From CAZNPU01 sp964575335 (lineage in GTDB: Bacteria; Planctomycetota; Phycisphaerae; Phycisphaerales; SM1A02): 64,000 nt of DNA. Under the pieces are notes generated by a model. The model was not told the origin of the DNA. It did not search any database and saw only the letters and a program-made list of their open reading frames with translations. Positions 1 through 9,570 of this stretch are shown piece by piece. The translations under genes and the position numbers were made by a program. Numbering within the stretch: the stretch's first letter is position 1; every line of letters starts with the position of its first letter. The stretch covers positions 11,874 to 75,873 of the forward strand of contig CAZNPU010000013.1 of assembly GCA_964575335.1 (NCBI GenBank), in the 5' to 3' direction.

Positions 1-1
1 C

Positions 2-526
2 ATCACAGGCCGCTGGCTGCTGCTGACGCTTTCCATTGTGGTTGTTGCTGCCGGACTGACGTTGTGGATGGCTCCCGAAGCGCGGTGGCTGGCGCTGGTG
101 GCGGCAGTGTGCGGGCTGGTCAGCGTGCTTGTGCTGAACATCTTTCGCTCGCCAGTGGCAGCGGCAAGCGAGGAGTCGCCCGATATCAGCATGCTTTCGC
201 CGCAGCGTCATCGGGAAATGATTCGCGGCACCAGCTTGTATCTGCGGGAAATGCGGTACCGCTATTCCATTCGTCCATGTCCCACTGAGGTAAGCGATCT
301 GCCAGCGTTCAATGCGGAGGTCAACACCGTTCAACTTGGTTTTGTGCCGGTCATCATCACAGACAACGCGACCGACCGACAGGGGTTTGGATACGTGGCA
401 TTTGTTCACGATGGCCGTCGATGGCGCGGACCGGGTTTGCCCTGTCCTGCCGGTCAGGAGGAAGCGTTGCGTCACGCTGCGCGATGCGTTTCGCCGCTGG
501 GGGAGGATGAGTTGTCGCGCGGGTGA
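2..526 (+). CDS. Membrane-anchored hypothetical protein, 5' end cut by window
   Basis: The reading frame is open from the first bases of the window, so the true start lies upstream; the first in-frame start inside is a GTG at 38. The visible part opens with two hydrophobic stretches (WLLLTLSIVVVAAGLTLWM, then LALVAAVCGLVSVLVLNIF), which look like transmembrane helices. A soluble part of about 120 residues follows. I see no known catalytic motif and do not recognise the family. The gene ends about 250 bases before dnaE, with a G-rich tract and a 16-bp tandem repeat in between. A soluble C-terminal domain anchored by N-terminal helices is clear; function is unknown. Confidence 0.6.
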   Translation: MTGRWLLLTLSIVVVAAGLTLWMAPEARWLALVAAVCGLVSVLVLNIFRSPVAAASEESPDISMLSPQRHREMIRGTSLYLREMRYRYSIRPCPTEVSDLPAFNAEVNTVQLGFVPVIITDNATDRQGFGYVAFVHDGRRWRGPGLPCPAGQEEALRHAARCVSPLGEDELSRG

Positions 527-537
527 TTGGGAGGAGT

Positions 538-580
538 GGGGTGGGGGTGTGTTGGGATGTGTGAGGGTGCGGGGGAGGGG
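538..580 (+). other. G-rich tract with quadruplex potential
   Basis: This stretch holds at least five runs of three or more G on the plus strand, with loops of 1 to 8 bases; the tightest part is GGGTGCGGGGGAGGGG. It lies between a stop codon and dnaE. Quadruplex formation is inferred from run spacing only. Confidence 0.4.
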
Positions 581-596
581 ATCCGGGCCTTCCTTC

Positions 597-660
597 GTCA
601 GGCCCGGCGTTTGTCAGGCTTGGCGTGGGCTAGCTTTGGCGTTTGTCAGGTCCGGCGTTG
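597..660 (+). repeat. Four tandem 16-bp units upstream of dnaE
   Basis: Four units follow one another with an exact 16-base period at 597, 613, 629 and 645. The consensus is GTCAGGCYTGGCGTTT; units 1, 2 and 4 are close and unit 3 is diverged at its 5' end. The array is intergenic and ends 112 bases before the chosen dnaE start. It could be a minisatellite, an iteron-like protein binding array, or leader sequence. No function is shown by the sequence. Confidence 0.75.
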
Positions 661-772
661 GGTGGGGCGCGGTGGATGAGTTGACAATTACTGAAGCAAG
701 CTGGTGCGAGGGCGCGGCTGCCAGTACGATGCGGGGCGTTTTCGATGTGTCTTTTCCACCGGTGGTATATCC

Positions 773-3700
773 ATGGCCGCAAAACCGCCGAAAGCCCAAC
801 ATCTCGTGTCCGAGCAGGAGCTGGTCGCTCATGGCGATGCTGGGAGCAGCAGTCCCGGTTTTGTTCACCTGCACCTGCATACCGAGTACTCCCTGCTCGA
901 TGGCGGGAACAAGATTTCCAAGCTTGTTGCACGTGTGAAGGAACTGGGCATGACCGCTGTGGCGATGACCGACCACGGCAACATGTTCGGCGCAATTGAG
1001 TTCTACACCAAGGCCAAGGCGGCGGGCATCAAGCCCATTCTGGGCATCGAAGCCTATGTCGCGCCGGGCGACCGCACCCACAAGCAGGCCACAGGCATCG
1101 CGGACGGTGGGTTCCATCTCGTCCTGCTGGCGGAGAACGAAATCGGCTGGCGGAACCTGCTCAAACTCTCCAGCGATGCGTACGTCAACGGCTTTTACTA
1201 CAAGCCGCGCATGGACAAGAGCACGCTGGAGAAGTGGTCCGACGGCATCATCGCCATCAACGGACACCTCGGCTCGTCCATTGCCCATCATCTGCTGCAG
1301 TATGTCCAGACCAAGAACGAAGCGCACTACAACGCTGCGGTGGAGGAAGCGAAATGGCACGCTGCAACGTTCAAGCCGAATGAAAAAGGCGAGCCGCGCT
1401 TCTTTATCGAGTTGCAGCGGCACGATGTGCAGGAGCAGCAGCGGATCAACCCGTATCTGATCCAGTTAGCTCGCGAACTGAACTTGCCTTTGGTCTGCGA
1501 CAACGACGCTCACTATCTCCTGGCTGAGGACTGGGACACGCACGATAGCCTGTGCTGCATTTCAATGGGCAAGACCAAGGACGATCAGTCGCGCCTGAAG
1601 TATTCGCGCGATCTGTACGTCAAAAGCCCGCAGCAGATGGCTGAGTTGTTCCACGACCTGCCTGAAGCGCTCGAAAACACCGTTCGCATCGCTGAACGCT
1701 GCAATGTGGAGATTCCCTTCGGCGTGAATCACGCGCCGCTGGTGAAAGTGGCGCGCCGCAGCAAGCTGCCGAAGTTTGACGCATCGAGCGATCCGACCGA
1801 ATGGTTCAAGTCGTTCTGCGCGTGTTATGAACTGCTGCCGGTGAGCGAAGAAGAAGTCAAGGCGGCAGGCGAGCAGTTGAAAAAAGACTGCGATGATGCG
1901 CTGGCGAATCTTGCGGAAGCGGGCGCGCTGTGGCGGTACGGCGCAGACGGCATCACCGACGACATTCGCGCCAGACTCGATCGCGAACTGAAGATTCTTT
2001 CAGAGAAGAACATCAGCGCCTACTTCCTCATCGTGTGGGATTTTGTCAACTGGGCGCGCCAGCGCGGCATTCCCGCAGCGGCAAGAGGTTCAGGCGTGGG
2101 CACGATGGTGGGATATGTCCTGGGTTTGTCCAACGCATGCCCCGTGCGCTACGGCCTGCTCTTTGAACGATTCACCGATCCTGACCGCAGCGAATACCCC
2201 GATATCGACATCGACATCTGTCAGGACGGCCGCGCCGATGTCATCAATTACGTGCGGCAGAAATACGGCCACGTGGCGCAGATCATCACCTTCGGTCGCC
2301 TGAAGGCCAAGGCGGCGATCAAAGACGTTGCGCGCGTCAACGGCCTTCTGCCTGCTGAGGGTCAGCGCCTGGCCAATCTCGTGCCCAACGAGTTGAACAT
2401 CACCATCGATGCGGCGCTGGAGAAAGACCCGGATTTCAAACACGAATACGAAAGCAACCCCGTAGCGCGAAAGGTTATCGACACCGCCCGCGAACTGGAG
2501 GATCACGCTCGGCATGCCGGCGTTCACGCTGCGGGTGTCGTCATCGCCACCCAGCCCCTGGACAATATCGTGCCGTTGTGCAAAGCCAGCGGCAGCGATG
2601 ACATTGTGACGCAGTGGGACGGCCCGACATGTGAGAAAGTGGGCCTGCTCAAGATGGACTTCCTGGGGCTGCGCACGCTCAGCACCATTGAACTGGCGAA
2701 GAAGCTTATTCGCGAATCGCTGCCTGAAGAGGCGATCTGGAGCGCCGTCGGCCGCGAGGAAGATTTCATGTTGCCCCCCGAGCGCCGCGGGCCGCATCCG
2801 CTTGATCTTGAGCGCTTGCGCTATGACGATCAGAAGGTGCTTGCGCTGTTTCGCCGTGCCGATACAGCAGGCATTTTTCAGTTTGAATCCGGCGGGATGC
2901 GCAAGCTGCTGGCGGAGATGAAACCCGACCGCCTGGAAGACCTCATCGCTGCCAACGCGCTGTTCCGGCCCGGGCCGATGGACCTCATTCCTGATTACTG
3001 CATGCGCAAGCATGGCAGGCAGCCGGTGCCGAAGGTGCATGAGATCGTGGACAAATACACCAGCGAGACCTACGGCATCATGGTGTATCAGGAACAGGTC
3101 ATGCAGATCGTGCATGGCCTGGGCGATATCCCGCTGCGCTCGGCATACGGGCTTATCAAGGCGATCAGCAAGAAGAAATCCAGCGTTATCGAAGCTGAGC
3201 GGCCCAAGTTCATTGAAGGCGCGCATCGCAAAGGCCTGACGAAACAGCAGGCCAACGATCTCTTTGAACTTATCCTGAAATTTGCGGGCTACGGCTTCAA
3301 CAAGAGCCACAGCACCGGCTACGCCATCATTGCGTACCAGACCGCATATCTGAAAACGTATTTCCCCAATCAGTACATGGCTGCGCTGTTGACGTTTGAA
3401 AGCGCCGCTCGCAAGGTGGACGATTGGGTGTCGCTGTTGGAGGATTGCAAGCGCACGATCTTTCCCGATCACAGCGAGAGCAAGCCGCACATCGGCGTGG
3501 AGGTGCGTCCGCCGGACATCAACCTTTCACGCGCGGATTTCGCTGTTGTGTTCGATAAGGACGAGCCGCGCGACACACTGCATGGCCATGTGCGTTTCGG
3601 TCTCAGTGCGATCAAGGGCATCGGGAAGGCTGCGATTGAAACCATCGTTGCGGAACGCGAGAAGAACGGGTCTTTCGAATCAATCTACGACTTCTGCGAG

Positions 3701-4705
3701 CGTGTCAGTTCGCGCACGCTGAACAAGGCTGCGATCGAATCGCTGATCAAATGTGGCGCATTTGATTCGGTGCATGGCGCAAAGAACCGCGCCGCGATGG
3801 TTGCTGCGATCGACGACGCCATTGCCGCTGGGCAAGCTGCTGCGGAGGATGCGCGCAGCGGACAGATGAACATCTTCGCCATGATGGCGGAGACGGCGCC
3901 GGCAGCCGTTCAGAAGGTGCATCGTAACCTGCCCGCCGCCACGCCGTGGGATCAGAAAACCATGCTGGCGGGGGAAAAGGAAGTGCTGGGGTTCCATGTC
4001 TCCGGCCATCCGCTGGATCAGCACCAGCACACGCTGCGCGAATTCTGCACCGCATCCACCACCGACATTGCGCGACTCAACCACGACAGCGCGGTCATCA
4101 TCGGCGGACAGCTGACGCGCGTGCGCATCGTCATCGTGCGCAACGGCAAAAGCGCGGGCGAAAAGATGGCCATGATCACCATTCAGGACAAAGTCGGCGC
4201 TGTCGATGGCGTGATCTTCTCCAGCGTCTTCGCCAGGTACGCCTCAATTCTGCAGGATGAAGCCATCGTGCTCCTGGTCGGACGCGTCGACCGCAACCGC
4301 GGCGAACCGCAGGTCATCGTCGATCAGGTCATCCGCATTCAGGATGCGCCGCAACATTTGGCCGGCCGCATTGAAATTGATCTGGTGGATGATCCTGAAC
4401 TGGATCCGGTTGAGCCGCAGATGCAGATGGTGGCAGGGCTGTTGCAGCAGACCGGCGGGGCGAAAATCGCTGACGGCGGTCGCCCGGCTGAGGTGTACCT
4501 GTATCTGGTGACCGGCGGCAAGCGATACACATTGCGGGCCAATCGGCTGCGCGTGATCGCTGAGTCTGACCTGCTGCATCGCCTGCGTCAGACCGTCGGT
4601 CAGAATCGCGTGCGCGTGATCAGCGGCGGCATTCCCAAACTCAATCACGGCAACGGCGCACAGCGGCGCTGGAACCGCTCTGCTGAGCCGGTCGGGATGC
4701 AGTAA
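773..4705 (+). CDS. dnaE: DNA polymerase III alpha subunit
   Basis: This is the catalytic subunit of the replicative polymerase, 1310 residues. It opens with a PHP domain (HLHLHTEYSLLDG near residue 33, TDHGNMFGAIEFY, CDNDAHYL). The palm carries PDIDID with catalytic Asp477 and Asp479, and the third Asp sits in LLKMDFLGLRTL at residue 629. A helix-hairpin-helix (LSAIKGIGKAAI) and an OB fold (VIIGGQLTRVRIV) follow, the usual DnaE1 order. I chose the ATG at 773 (MAAKPPKAQ) because the PHP domain begins about 30 residues later; the 23 residues before it in the same frame look like leader. No strong ribosome site is visible, so the start is less certain than the gene. The PHP metal ligands look largely kept, so proofreading in cis is possible. 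Confidence 0.97.
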   Translation: MAAKPPKAQHLVSEQELVAHGDAGSSSPGFVHLHLHTEYSLLDGGNKISKLVARVKELGMTAVAMTDHGNMFGAIEFYTKAKAAGIKPILGIEAYVAPGDRTHKQATGIADGGFHLVLLAENEIGWRNLLKLSSDAYVNGFYYKPRMDKSTLEKWSDGIIAINGHLGSSIAHHLLQYVQTKNEAHYNAAVEEAKWHAATFKPNEKGEPRFFIELQRHDVQEQQRINPYLIQLARELNLPLVCDNDAHYLLAEDWDTHDSLCCISMGKTKDDQSRLKYSRDLYVKSPQQMAELFHDLPEALENTVRIAERCNVEIPFGVNHAPLVKVARRSKLPKFDASSDPTEWFKSFCACYELLPVSEEEVKAAGEQLKKDCDDALANLAEAGALWRYGADGITDDIRARLDRELKILSEKNISAYFLIVWDFVNWARQRGIPAAARGSGVGTMVGYVLGLSNACPVRYGLLFERFTDPDRSEYPDIDIDICQDGRADVINYVRQKYGHVAQIITFGRLKAKAAIKDVARVNGLLPAEGQRLANLVPNELNITIDAALEKDPDFKHEYESNPVARKVIDTARELEDHARHAGVHAAGVVIATQPLDNIVPLCKASGSDDIVTQWDGPTCEKVGLLKMDFLGLRTLSTIELAKKLIRESLPEEAIWSAVGREEDFMLPPERRGPHPLDLERLRYDDQKVLALFRRADTAGIFQFESGGMRKLLAEMKPDRLEDLIAANALFRPGPMDLIPDYCMRKHGRQPVPKVHEIVDKYTSETYGIMVYQEQVMQIVHGLGDIPLRSAYGLIKAISKKKSSVIEAERPKFIEGAHRKGLTKQQANDLFELILKFAGYGFNKSHSTGYAIIAYQTAYLKTYFPNQYMAALLTFESAARKVDDWVSLLEDCKRTIFPDHSESKPHIGVEVRPPDINLSRADFAVVFDKDEPRDTLHGHVRFGLSAIKGIGKAAIETIVAEREKNGSFESIYDFCERVSSRTLNKAAIESLIKCGAFDSVHGAKNRAAMVAAIDDAIAAGQAAAEDARSGQMNIFAMMAETAPAAVQKVHRNLPAATPWDQKTMLAGEKEVLGFHVSGHPLDQHQHTLREFCTASTTDIARLNHDSAVIIGGQLTRVRIVIVRNGKSAGEKMAMITIQDKVGAVDGVIFSSVFARYASILQDEAIVLLVGRVDRNRGEPQVIVDQVIRIQDAPQHLAGRIEIDLVDDPELDPVEPQMQMVAGLLQQTGGAKIADGGRPAEVYLYLVTGGKRYTLRANRLRVIAESDLLHRLRQTVGQNRVRVISGGIPKLNHGNGAQRRWNRSAEPVGMQ

Positions 4706-4805
4706 GCCTCGGCGTAGGCAGCACGCGATTCAGCAGCCAATCAACACGCGCGATGTTGTGGCGCTGACGGATTCATTGGCTGCGATTGATTGCCCGCCGC
4801 CATGA

Positions 4806-5786
4806 TCAGCATTGATACGCATGCGGCACCGGCTCGTTGCGCAGCGCTGCGATGATGTTGTTAACCGCCAGTTCCATCATCCAGATGCGGTCTTCGCGCG
4901 TGGCGGAACCGAGGTGCGGCAGAAGGAAGGCATTGTTCAGCTCCGCCAGCCCCGGCGTCAGTTGCGGCTCGCGCTCGTAAACATCAAGACCGGCAGCAGC
5001 AATGCGCCTGTCGCGCAGCGCTTGAACCAATGCTGCTTCGTCGATGACCGCGCCTCGCGCGGTGTTCACCAGCACGGCTGTGGGTTTCATCAGCGCCAAC
5101 CGCTGGGCGTTGATGAGATGGCGCGTTTCATCGGTCAGCGGCGTATGGACGCTCACGAAATCCGCTTCACGCAGGCCATCTTCCAGCGAAACGTACCTGC
5201 CGTTGATTGGCGGCTGCTCGAATTCGATCTTGCGGCTGCGCGAGTGATAGAGCACCTTCATGTTCCAGCCGATCGATCGTCGCGCTGTCGCCAGACCGAT
5301 GCGGCCGGCTCCAACGATGAACAGAACTTTGCCCGTCACTCGCAGGCCAAGCAACTGCAACGGCGCAACGCCCTGCCACTGGCCTGAGCGAACCAGTTGC
5401 TCGCCTTCGTGCGCCCGCTTGGCAGCGCCGAGCAGAAGCAGCCATGCAATGTCAGCTGTCGGCTCGGTGACCGCGTTGGGGGTGTGGCCGACAATTACCT
5501 TGCGCCGCTTTGCTTCAGCCAGATCGATGTTATCCACACCCACCGCATAGTTGCTCACGATGACCAGTTGCGGCCCGGCAGCGTCAAAGAATTCCGCGTT
5601 GATCTGCGTATCTGCAGGCGTTGACAGCACCGCATGCGCGCCGCGAATGGCCTGCAGCAATACCGGCCTGGTCAGACGTTCATCAACCGGGTTGACCCAG
5701 ATGTTGTTGAAACCGGCTTGTCGCAGCAGCGCTTCAGGATCGCCCGGCAACGGTCGCGTAATGACGATTCGACGTGGATCGGCCAT
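4806..5786 (-). CDS. D-2-hydroxyacid dehydrogenase (glyoxylate/hydroxypyruvate reductase type)
   Basis: This NAD(P)-dependent oxidoreductase of 326 residues interconverts a 2-oxoacid and a D-2-hydroxyacid in the cytosol. It has the family's split substrate domain around a Rossmann domain with the dinucleotide motif VGAGRIG near 158-164. The catalytic triad is visible as Arg244 (NTARGAVIDE), Glu273 (EREP) and His291 (LLPHLGSAT). SNYAVGVDNID near 78-88 is the usual substrate loop. The short length, without a C-terminal ACT domain, argues against a SerA-type phosphoglycerate dehydrogenase and for a glyoxylate reductase or similar. It faces dnaE tail to tail. Exact substrate cannot be read from sequence. 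Confidence 0.9.
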   Translation of the reverse strand: MADPRRIVITRPLPGDPEALLRQAGFNNIWVNPVDERLTRPVLLQAIRGAHAVLSTPADTQINAEFFDAAGPQLVIVSNYAVGVDNIDLAEAKRRKVIVGHTPNAVTEPTADIAWLLLLGAAKRAHEGEQLVRSGQWQGVAPLQLLGLRVTGKVLFIVGAGRIGLATARRSIGWNMKVLYHSRSRKIEFEQPPINGRYVSLEDGLREADFVSVHTPLTDETRHLINAQRLALMKPTAVLVNTARGAVIDEAALVQALRDRRIAAAGLDVYEREPQLTPGLAELNNAFLLPHLGSATREDRIWMMELAVNNIIAALRNEPVPHAYQC

Positions 5787-5885
5787 AAGGCCAATGGTAG
5801 ATAGGTATCACGCACCAGGCATCAGACACCAGACAATCAGTTCACCGGCGTTTTTTCAAATCAGAAAGCGCGTGTGGTGAGCTGT

Positions 5886-6512
5886 TCATCGCCGACGGCG
5901 GCGGTTGAACATCAAGCCGATAAGCGCCAGGGCCGACGCGGGGGCGGGGATGGCGGTGATGGTGAATTCACCATTGCCGTTGGCGGTCAACTCCAGGGCG
6001 TTGAACCCGGCGATGCTGTAGCCAAGCCATCCTGGGAGCACGATGCTGTCGCTCCAGAGCAGCGATTCGCTGATGTGCAGCACGGTGCGGTCGGCTTCAA
6101 AGGTCGCGGTGCCGTACAGCACGCTGCCGATCGGGTTCAGCATGCCCCCGCCGTTCACGAAGTCGTCGTAATAGGTCAGCGCCCAGTCAAAGGAGGTGGA
6201 AACCGCACCGTTGGTGTTGTAGACCGGCACGTTGCCAGCATCCAGATGCAGCAGGAAAAAGTCAGATGACAGCATGATGCTGGTGTCGTACGCCACCGGC
6301 AACAGCGTGTCGGAAAAGCCGTCCAGGTCCGCATCGGCATAGGCATTGGCGCCTGCGATGTCGACGGTGATCGAATTCTGCAGCACAAAGGTGCCGCTGG
6401 TGAGTTGCGAGCTACCGGTGAAATCCGTGGCCGCGACCGTGAACTGCGCCGAAGCGCTCGCAGTCAGCAGGTACAGGTTCAATACAACGACAACCAAGCC
6501 ATAGCGCCGCAT
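5886..6512 (-). CDS. Secreted protein with PEP-CTERM-like sorting tail
   Basis: The 208-residue protein begins with a signal peptide (hydrophobic core VVVVLNLYLLTASASA, likely cleaved after ASA). It ends in IPAPASALALIGLMFNRRRR, which is a PEP-CTERM-like tail: short Pro/Ala motif, hydrophobic helix, Arg cluster. In planctomycetes such tails are thought to send proteins to an exosortase for surface attachment. The middle part is rich in beta-prone and Asp/Thr segments and has no motif I recognise. The gene stands alone between a dehydrogenase and fabF on the same strand. Localisation is a fair inference; molecular role unknown. Confidence 0.8.
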   Translation of the reverse strand: MRRYGLVVVVLNLYLLTASASAQFTVAATDFTGSSQLTSGTFVLQNSITVDIAGANAYADADLDGFSDTLLPVAYDTSIMLSSDFFLLHLDAGNVPVYNTNGAVSTSFDWALTYYDDFVNGGGMLNPIGSVLYGTATFEADRTVLHISESLLWSDSIVLPGWLGYSIAGFNALELTANGNGEFTITAIPAPASALALIGLMFNRRRRR

Positions 6513-6749
6513 GCGTTTTCCCTATGTATTCTCCCGCCGTCAGAACTTGACCAAGCTACGGGCGTGCGAGTTTGTGTCACTGTAACGCGCCGGCGAATAA
6601 TGTGAACTTCTGCTTACTTCATTTTGCTGAAGTTTTTGCGCATGCTCGGCAATTGGCACGGCTGTATTACGTGCTAAGTGGTGGGAAAATAGGAAAAATG
6701 CGTAAAGCTTTGGCTCCACTGCCTGTGTTATCAGGCATGCGAAAGCGCG

Positions 6750-8066
6750 TTATTCAGCAAATCGCCGAATGATCAGTGTGTCATTTTGTCCGCCGAAGCC
6801 GAACGAATTGGAGAGGCACGTATCCACCTTCGCCGGTCGCGCTTTATTCGGGACATAATCCAGATCAAGCTCCGGATCGGGTTCTCGCAGATTGATCGTC
6901 GGCGGAATGCACTGATGCTGAATGGTCAGAACGCAGGTAATCAGTTCCACCGCGCCTGCAGCAGCAATGAGATGGCCCATCATGCTTTTGATGGAGCTGA
7001 TCGGTATACGCCGCGCGTTCTCGCCGAAGACGGTTTTGACCGCCAGCGTCTCGACGGAATCGTTCTCCTTGGTGCCGGTGCCGTGGGCGGAGATGTAATG
7101 CACCAGCGGCCGGCCGTCGGCGTCGGTGGCGTGCGGATCAATGCCCGCCTCGGCCAGTGCAGCAGAGATGGCGGCAGCGGGACCGCGGCCTTCCGGTTGC
7201 ATGTCGGTAATGCGAAACGCATCAGCGGTTGAGCCGTAACCAAGCACCTCCGCCAGGGGTTTGGCGCCGCGCTTCTTGGCGTGCTCGAGGGTTTCCAGCA
7301 CCAGCATGCCCGAACCTTCGCCCATGACAAAGCCGTCGCGGGTGCGGTCAAACGGCCGGGAAGCGCGCAGCGGATCGTCGTTGCGTTGTGAGAGGGCGGT
7401 GAGACGGTTGAACCCCGTCACGCCCAGCACGTGAAGCATGGTGTGCGTTCCGCCGGAGAGCATCACGTCGGCCTCACCGCGCCGCAGGATGCTGACCGCT
7501 TCACCCACGGCCTGCGTGCTGGCGGCACAGGCGGTCAGGCAGTTGTACGCCGGCCCGCGAATGCCGAACTCCCGTGCGATGTGACTCACGGGCATGTTCG
7601 CTTCCTGCTCAATTTCCGCCCACGGATTCATGTAGTTCAGCGCAGCCTCCGCCCACTTGCGCGCATCGATGCGGCCGGCCTGTTCATCCCAGCCGGTGAT
7701 GTTCGCCAGCACGTAATTATTGAAATCCAGAACGCCCTCACCAGCGCCGAGATAGATGCCGATGCGCTTGGGATCGATGTTGCTGGATTTCGACAGGCAC
7801 GCCTGCGTCCACGCCTGCCGGGCCGCGCCAAGCGCGTATTGAATGTTCAGGCCCGCATGAGCGTGAATGCTGGGATCATCGACGTATTGCGTGAAATCGA
7901 AGTTGCGCACCTGTGCTGCAAACGTGGTGGGAAACGTCGCTGCGTCGAAGCGGTCGATGCGCGAAACACCCGATTGTCCGCTGATAAGCTTGTTCCACAC
8001 AGTGTCCAGGTCATGCCCAAGCGGCGTGACCCAGCCCATTCCGGTTATGACGATGCGGTCGCTCAT
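6750..8066 (-). CDS. fabF: Beta-ketoacyl-ACP synthase II (FabF-like), catalytically complete
   Basis: This condensing enzyme of 438 residues extends acyl-ACP with malonyl-ACP. All four catalytic residues are in place: Cys180 in NCLTACAAS, His328 in ISAHGTGTKEND, Lys360 in SSIKSMMGH and His365 in the same motif. Length is close to the 410-430 typical of FabF. It lies 142 bases downstream of a second ketosynthase homologue on the same strand that has lost these residues. The pair resembles the KS-alpha/chain-length-factor arrangement of type II polyketide systems. No acyl carrier protein, ketoreductase or malonyl transferase gene is nearby, so a plain fatty-acid role is also possible. Confidence 0.92.
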   Translation of the reverse strand: MSDRIVITGMGWVTPLGHDLDTVWNKLISGQSGVSRIDRFDAATFPTTFAAQVRNFDFTQYVDDPSIHAHAGLNIQYALGAARQAWTQACLSKSSNIDPKRIGIYLGAGEGVLDFNNYVLANITGWDEQAGRIDARKWAEAALNYMNPWAEIEQEANMPVSHIAREFGIRGPAYNCLTACAASTQAVGEAVSILRRGEADVMLSGGTHTMLHVLGVTGFNRLTALSQRNDDPLRASRPFDRTRDGFVMGEGSGMLVLETLEHAKKRGAKPLAEVLGYGSTADAFRITDMQPEGRGPAAAISAALAEAGIDPHATDADGRPLVHYISAHGTGTKENDSVETLAVKTVFGENARRIPISSIKSMMGHLIAAAGAVELITCVLTIQHQCIPPTINLREPDPELDLDYVPNKARPAKVDTCLSNSFGFGGQNDTLIIRRFAE

Positions 8067-8208
8067 GGATCAGGAATCAAGAATCAGAGGTCAGGGGTGA
8101 GGATTCACAGTTCAGAATCATCAAATTCAGAATCGGAAGCAGAAATCAGAACAAGCAAAGCGGCTGCGCGGATGTATTGGTCAATCAATACGATGATGGC
8201 AGCGGCGT

Positions 8209-9570
8209 TCACATGCGCTTGAGAACGATCGCTGCGTTTTGACCCCCCATGCCGGTGGACACGACCAGCACATGCGTCAGCGAAGCGTCGCGGCTGGGCG
8301 CGGCGTTGGCGTCCAGCCCTTCAGCACCAGCGGTATTCAATCGCGCAGGCAATCGCTGCGACCGCAGCGCCATGCTCGCAACGGTGATCGAGATTGCCGC
8401 CGCGCCCGCGCAGCAGTTGCCCACGTTCGGCACGGTGGTGATGAGCGGGATCGACGCAGCTCGCGAGCCGAACACGCGTTTGATCGCAGCGGCCTCAGAG
8501 CGATCGATATGCGCGATGCCCGAACCGAACGGCACGATGGCGTCAATGGCATCTGGATCGATGCCGGCCATCTTGAGCGCCGCTTCAATCGCGTCGCTGA
8601 TTGACTGGCCGTCTGGCTCAATCTCCAATCCGACCGTATCCGGGCAATATGCCTGCGTGGCGGCAAAGCCGACGACTTCCGCATACGGCTGAGCATTGCG
8701 GCGTTCAGCGCTTTCCAGCGCTTCAAGCACCAGAATTCCGCCGCCTTCGCCCAGCACCGATCCCTGTGCGGAAGGATCAAACGGCTTGACGATGGTTGTC
8801 GGATCGCCCTGACCATTGGCAGGAGCAAGCCGCCGGGCGAAGATCTGCCGCAGCAGGCCCATGGGATTGATCTTGTGCTCTGCGCCGCCGGTGAGACATG
8901 CGTCAGCCCGGCCGCGCTCGATGACGCGCATTGATTCGCCCAGCGACAGCGCCGCTGACGCTTCCGCGCAGGTGATGGTGTTGCTCGGCCCGCGACAGTC
9001 GTGGATGATCGTCACATGACACGCCAGCATGTTGGGCAGATACTTCAGCAGCCACAGCGGCGTGAGGTTGTTCATACCCGTTGCCCCCCAGTGCGCCAGG
9101 TCGATCGGGGTTGGCGCGTTCGTGCTGCTGGCGGATTCTTCGGCCCATTTGCTGGTGATCAGCGCTGCGGTCAGTTCGTCGATGTCCGCTGCGATCAGGC
9201 CCGCGCCGATGTGGCAGCCGAAGCGTGCTGGATCGATGCTGGGTGCTGCGTCGGGATCAACCGCTTTGGTGATGAGCTGAGCATCGGTCACCGCAGCCGC
9301 TGCTGCCCCGACTGCCAGTTCGATATCGCGGGCCATCACCTTGGTGGCCTTGCGATAGCTCTTGGGCACGATGGATCTGACGTCAAACAGTTCATCAGAC
9401 AGTTCCGCAGCGATCTGGCAGGGAAAGCCCGAAGGATCAAACCGGCTGATGCGGCGGATCGCTGAGCGGCCCTCGCACATGGCAGTCCATAAGGGATCGA
9501 TCCCCACGCCGAAAGCGGTAATGGGTCCGACGCCGGTAATGACAACTCTTCTTCGACCGCTGCTTGCCAT
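8209..9570 (-). CDS. Ketosynthase homologue lacking the catalytic residues (chain-length-factor-like)
   Basis: The 453-residue protein has the thiolase fold of FabF throughout (ITGVGPITAFGVG at the start, GEGGGILVLE near 274, VVSTGMGGQNAAIVL at the end). By alignment with the adjacent FabF, the nucleophilic Cys is Glu203 (NTITCAEASA), the first His is Phe348 (VPFGSGIAHID), the Lys is Val380 and the second His is Asn385 (VPNVGNCCAG). A Cys lies two positions before Glu203 but is out of register. In type II polyketide systems the chain-length factor likewise replaces the Cys, there with Gln. I infer a non-condensing partner, perhaps a decarboxylase or length-setting subunit, for the FabF encoded just downstream. 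Confidence 0.85.
   Translation of the reverse strand: MASSGRRRVVITGVGPITAFGVGIDPLWTAMCEGRSAIRRISRFDPSGFPCQIAAELSDELFDVRSIVPKSYRKATKVMARDIELAVGAAAAAVTDAQLITKAVDPDAAPSIDPARFGCHIGAGLIAADIDELTAALITSKWAEESASSTNAPTPIDLAHWGATGMNNLTPLWLLKYLPNMLACHVTIIHDCRGPSNTITCAEASAALSLGESMRVIERGRADACLTGGAEHKINPMGLLRQIFARRLAPANGQGDPTTIVKPFDPSAQGSVLGEGGGILVLEALESAERRNAQPYAEVVGFAATQAYCPDTVGLEIEPDGQSISDAIEAALKMAGIDPDAIDAIVPFGSGIAHIDRSEAAAIKRVFGSRAASIPLITTVPNVGNCCAGAAAISITVASMALRSQRLPARLNTAGAEGLDANAAPSRDASLTHVLVVSTGMGGQNAAIVLKRM

Noticed and set aside
2090..3490. Long minus-strand frame of 466 codons inside dnaE
   Set aside because: It is the reverse shadow of a GC-biased coding gene; the protein has no recognisable content and dnaE is beyond doubt on the other strand.
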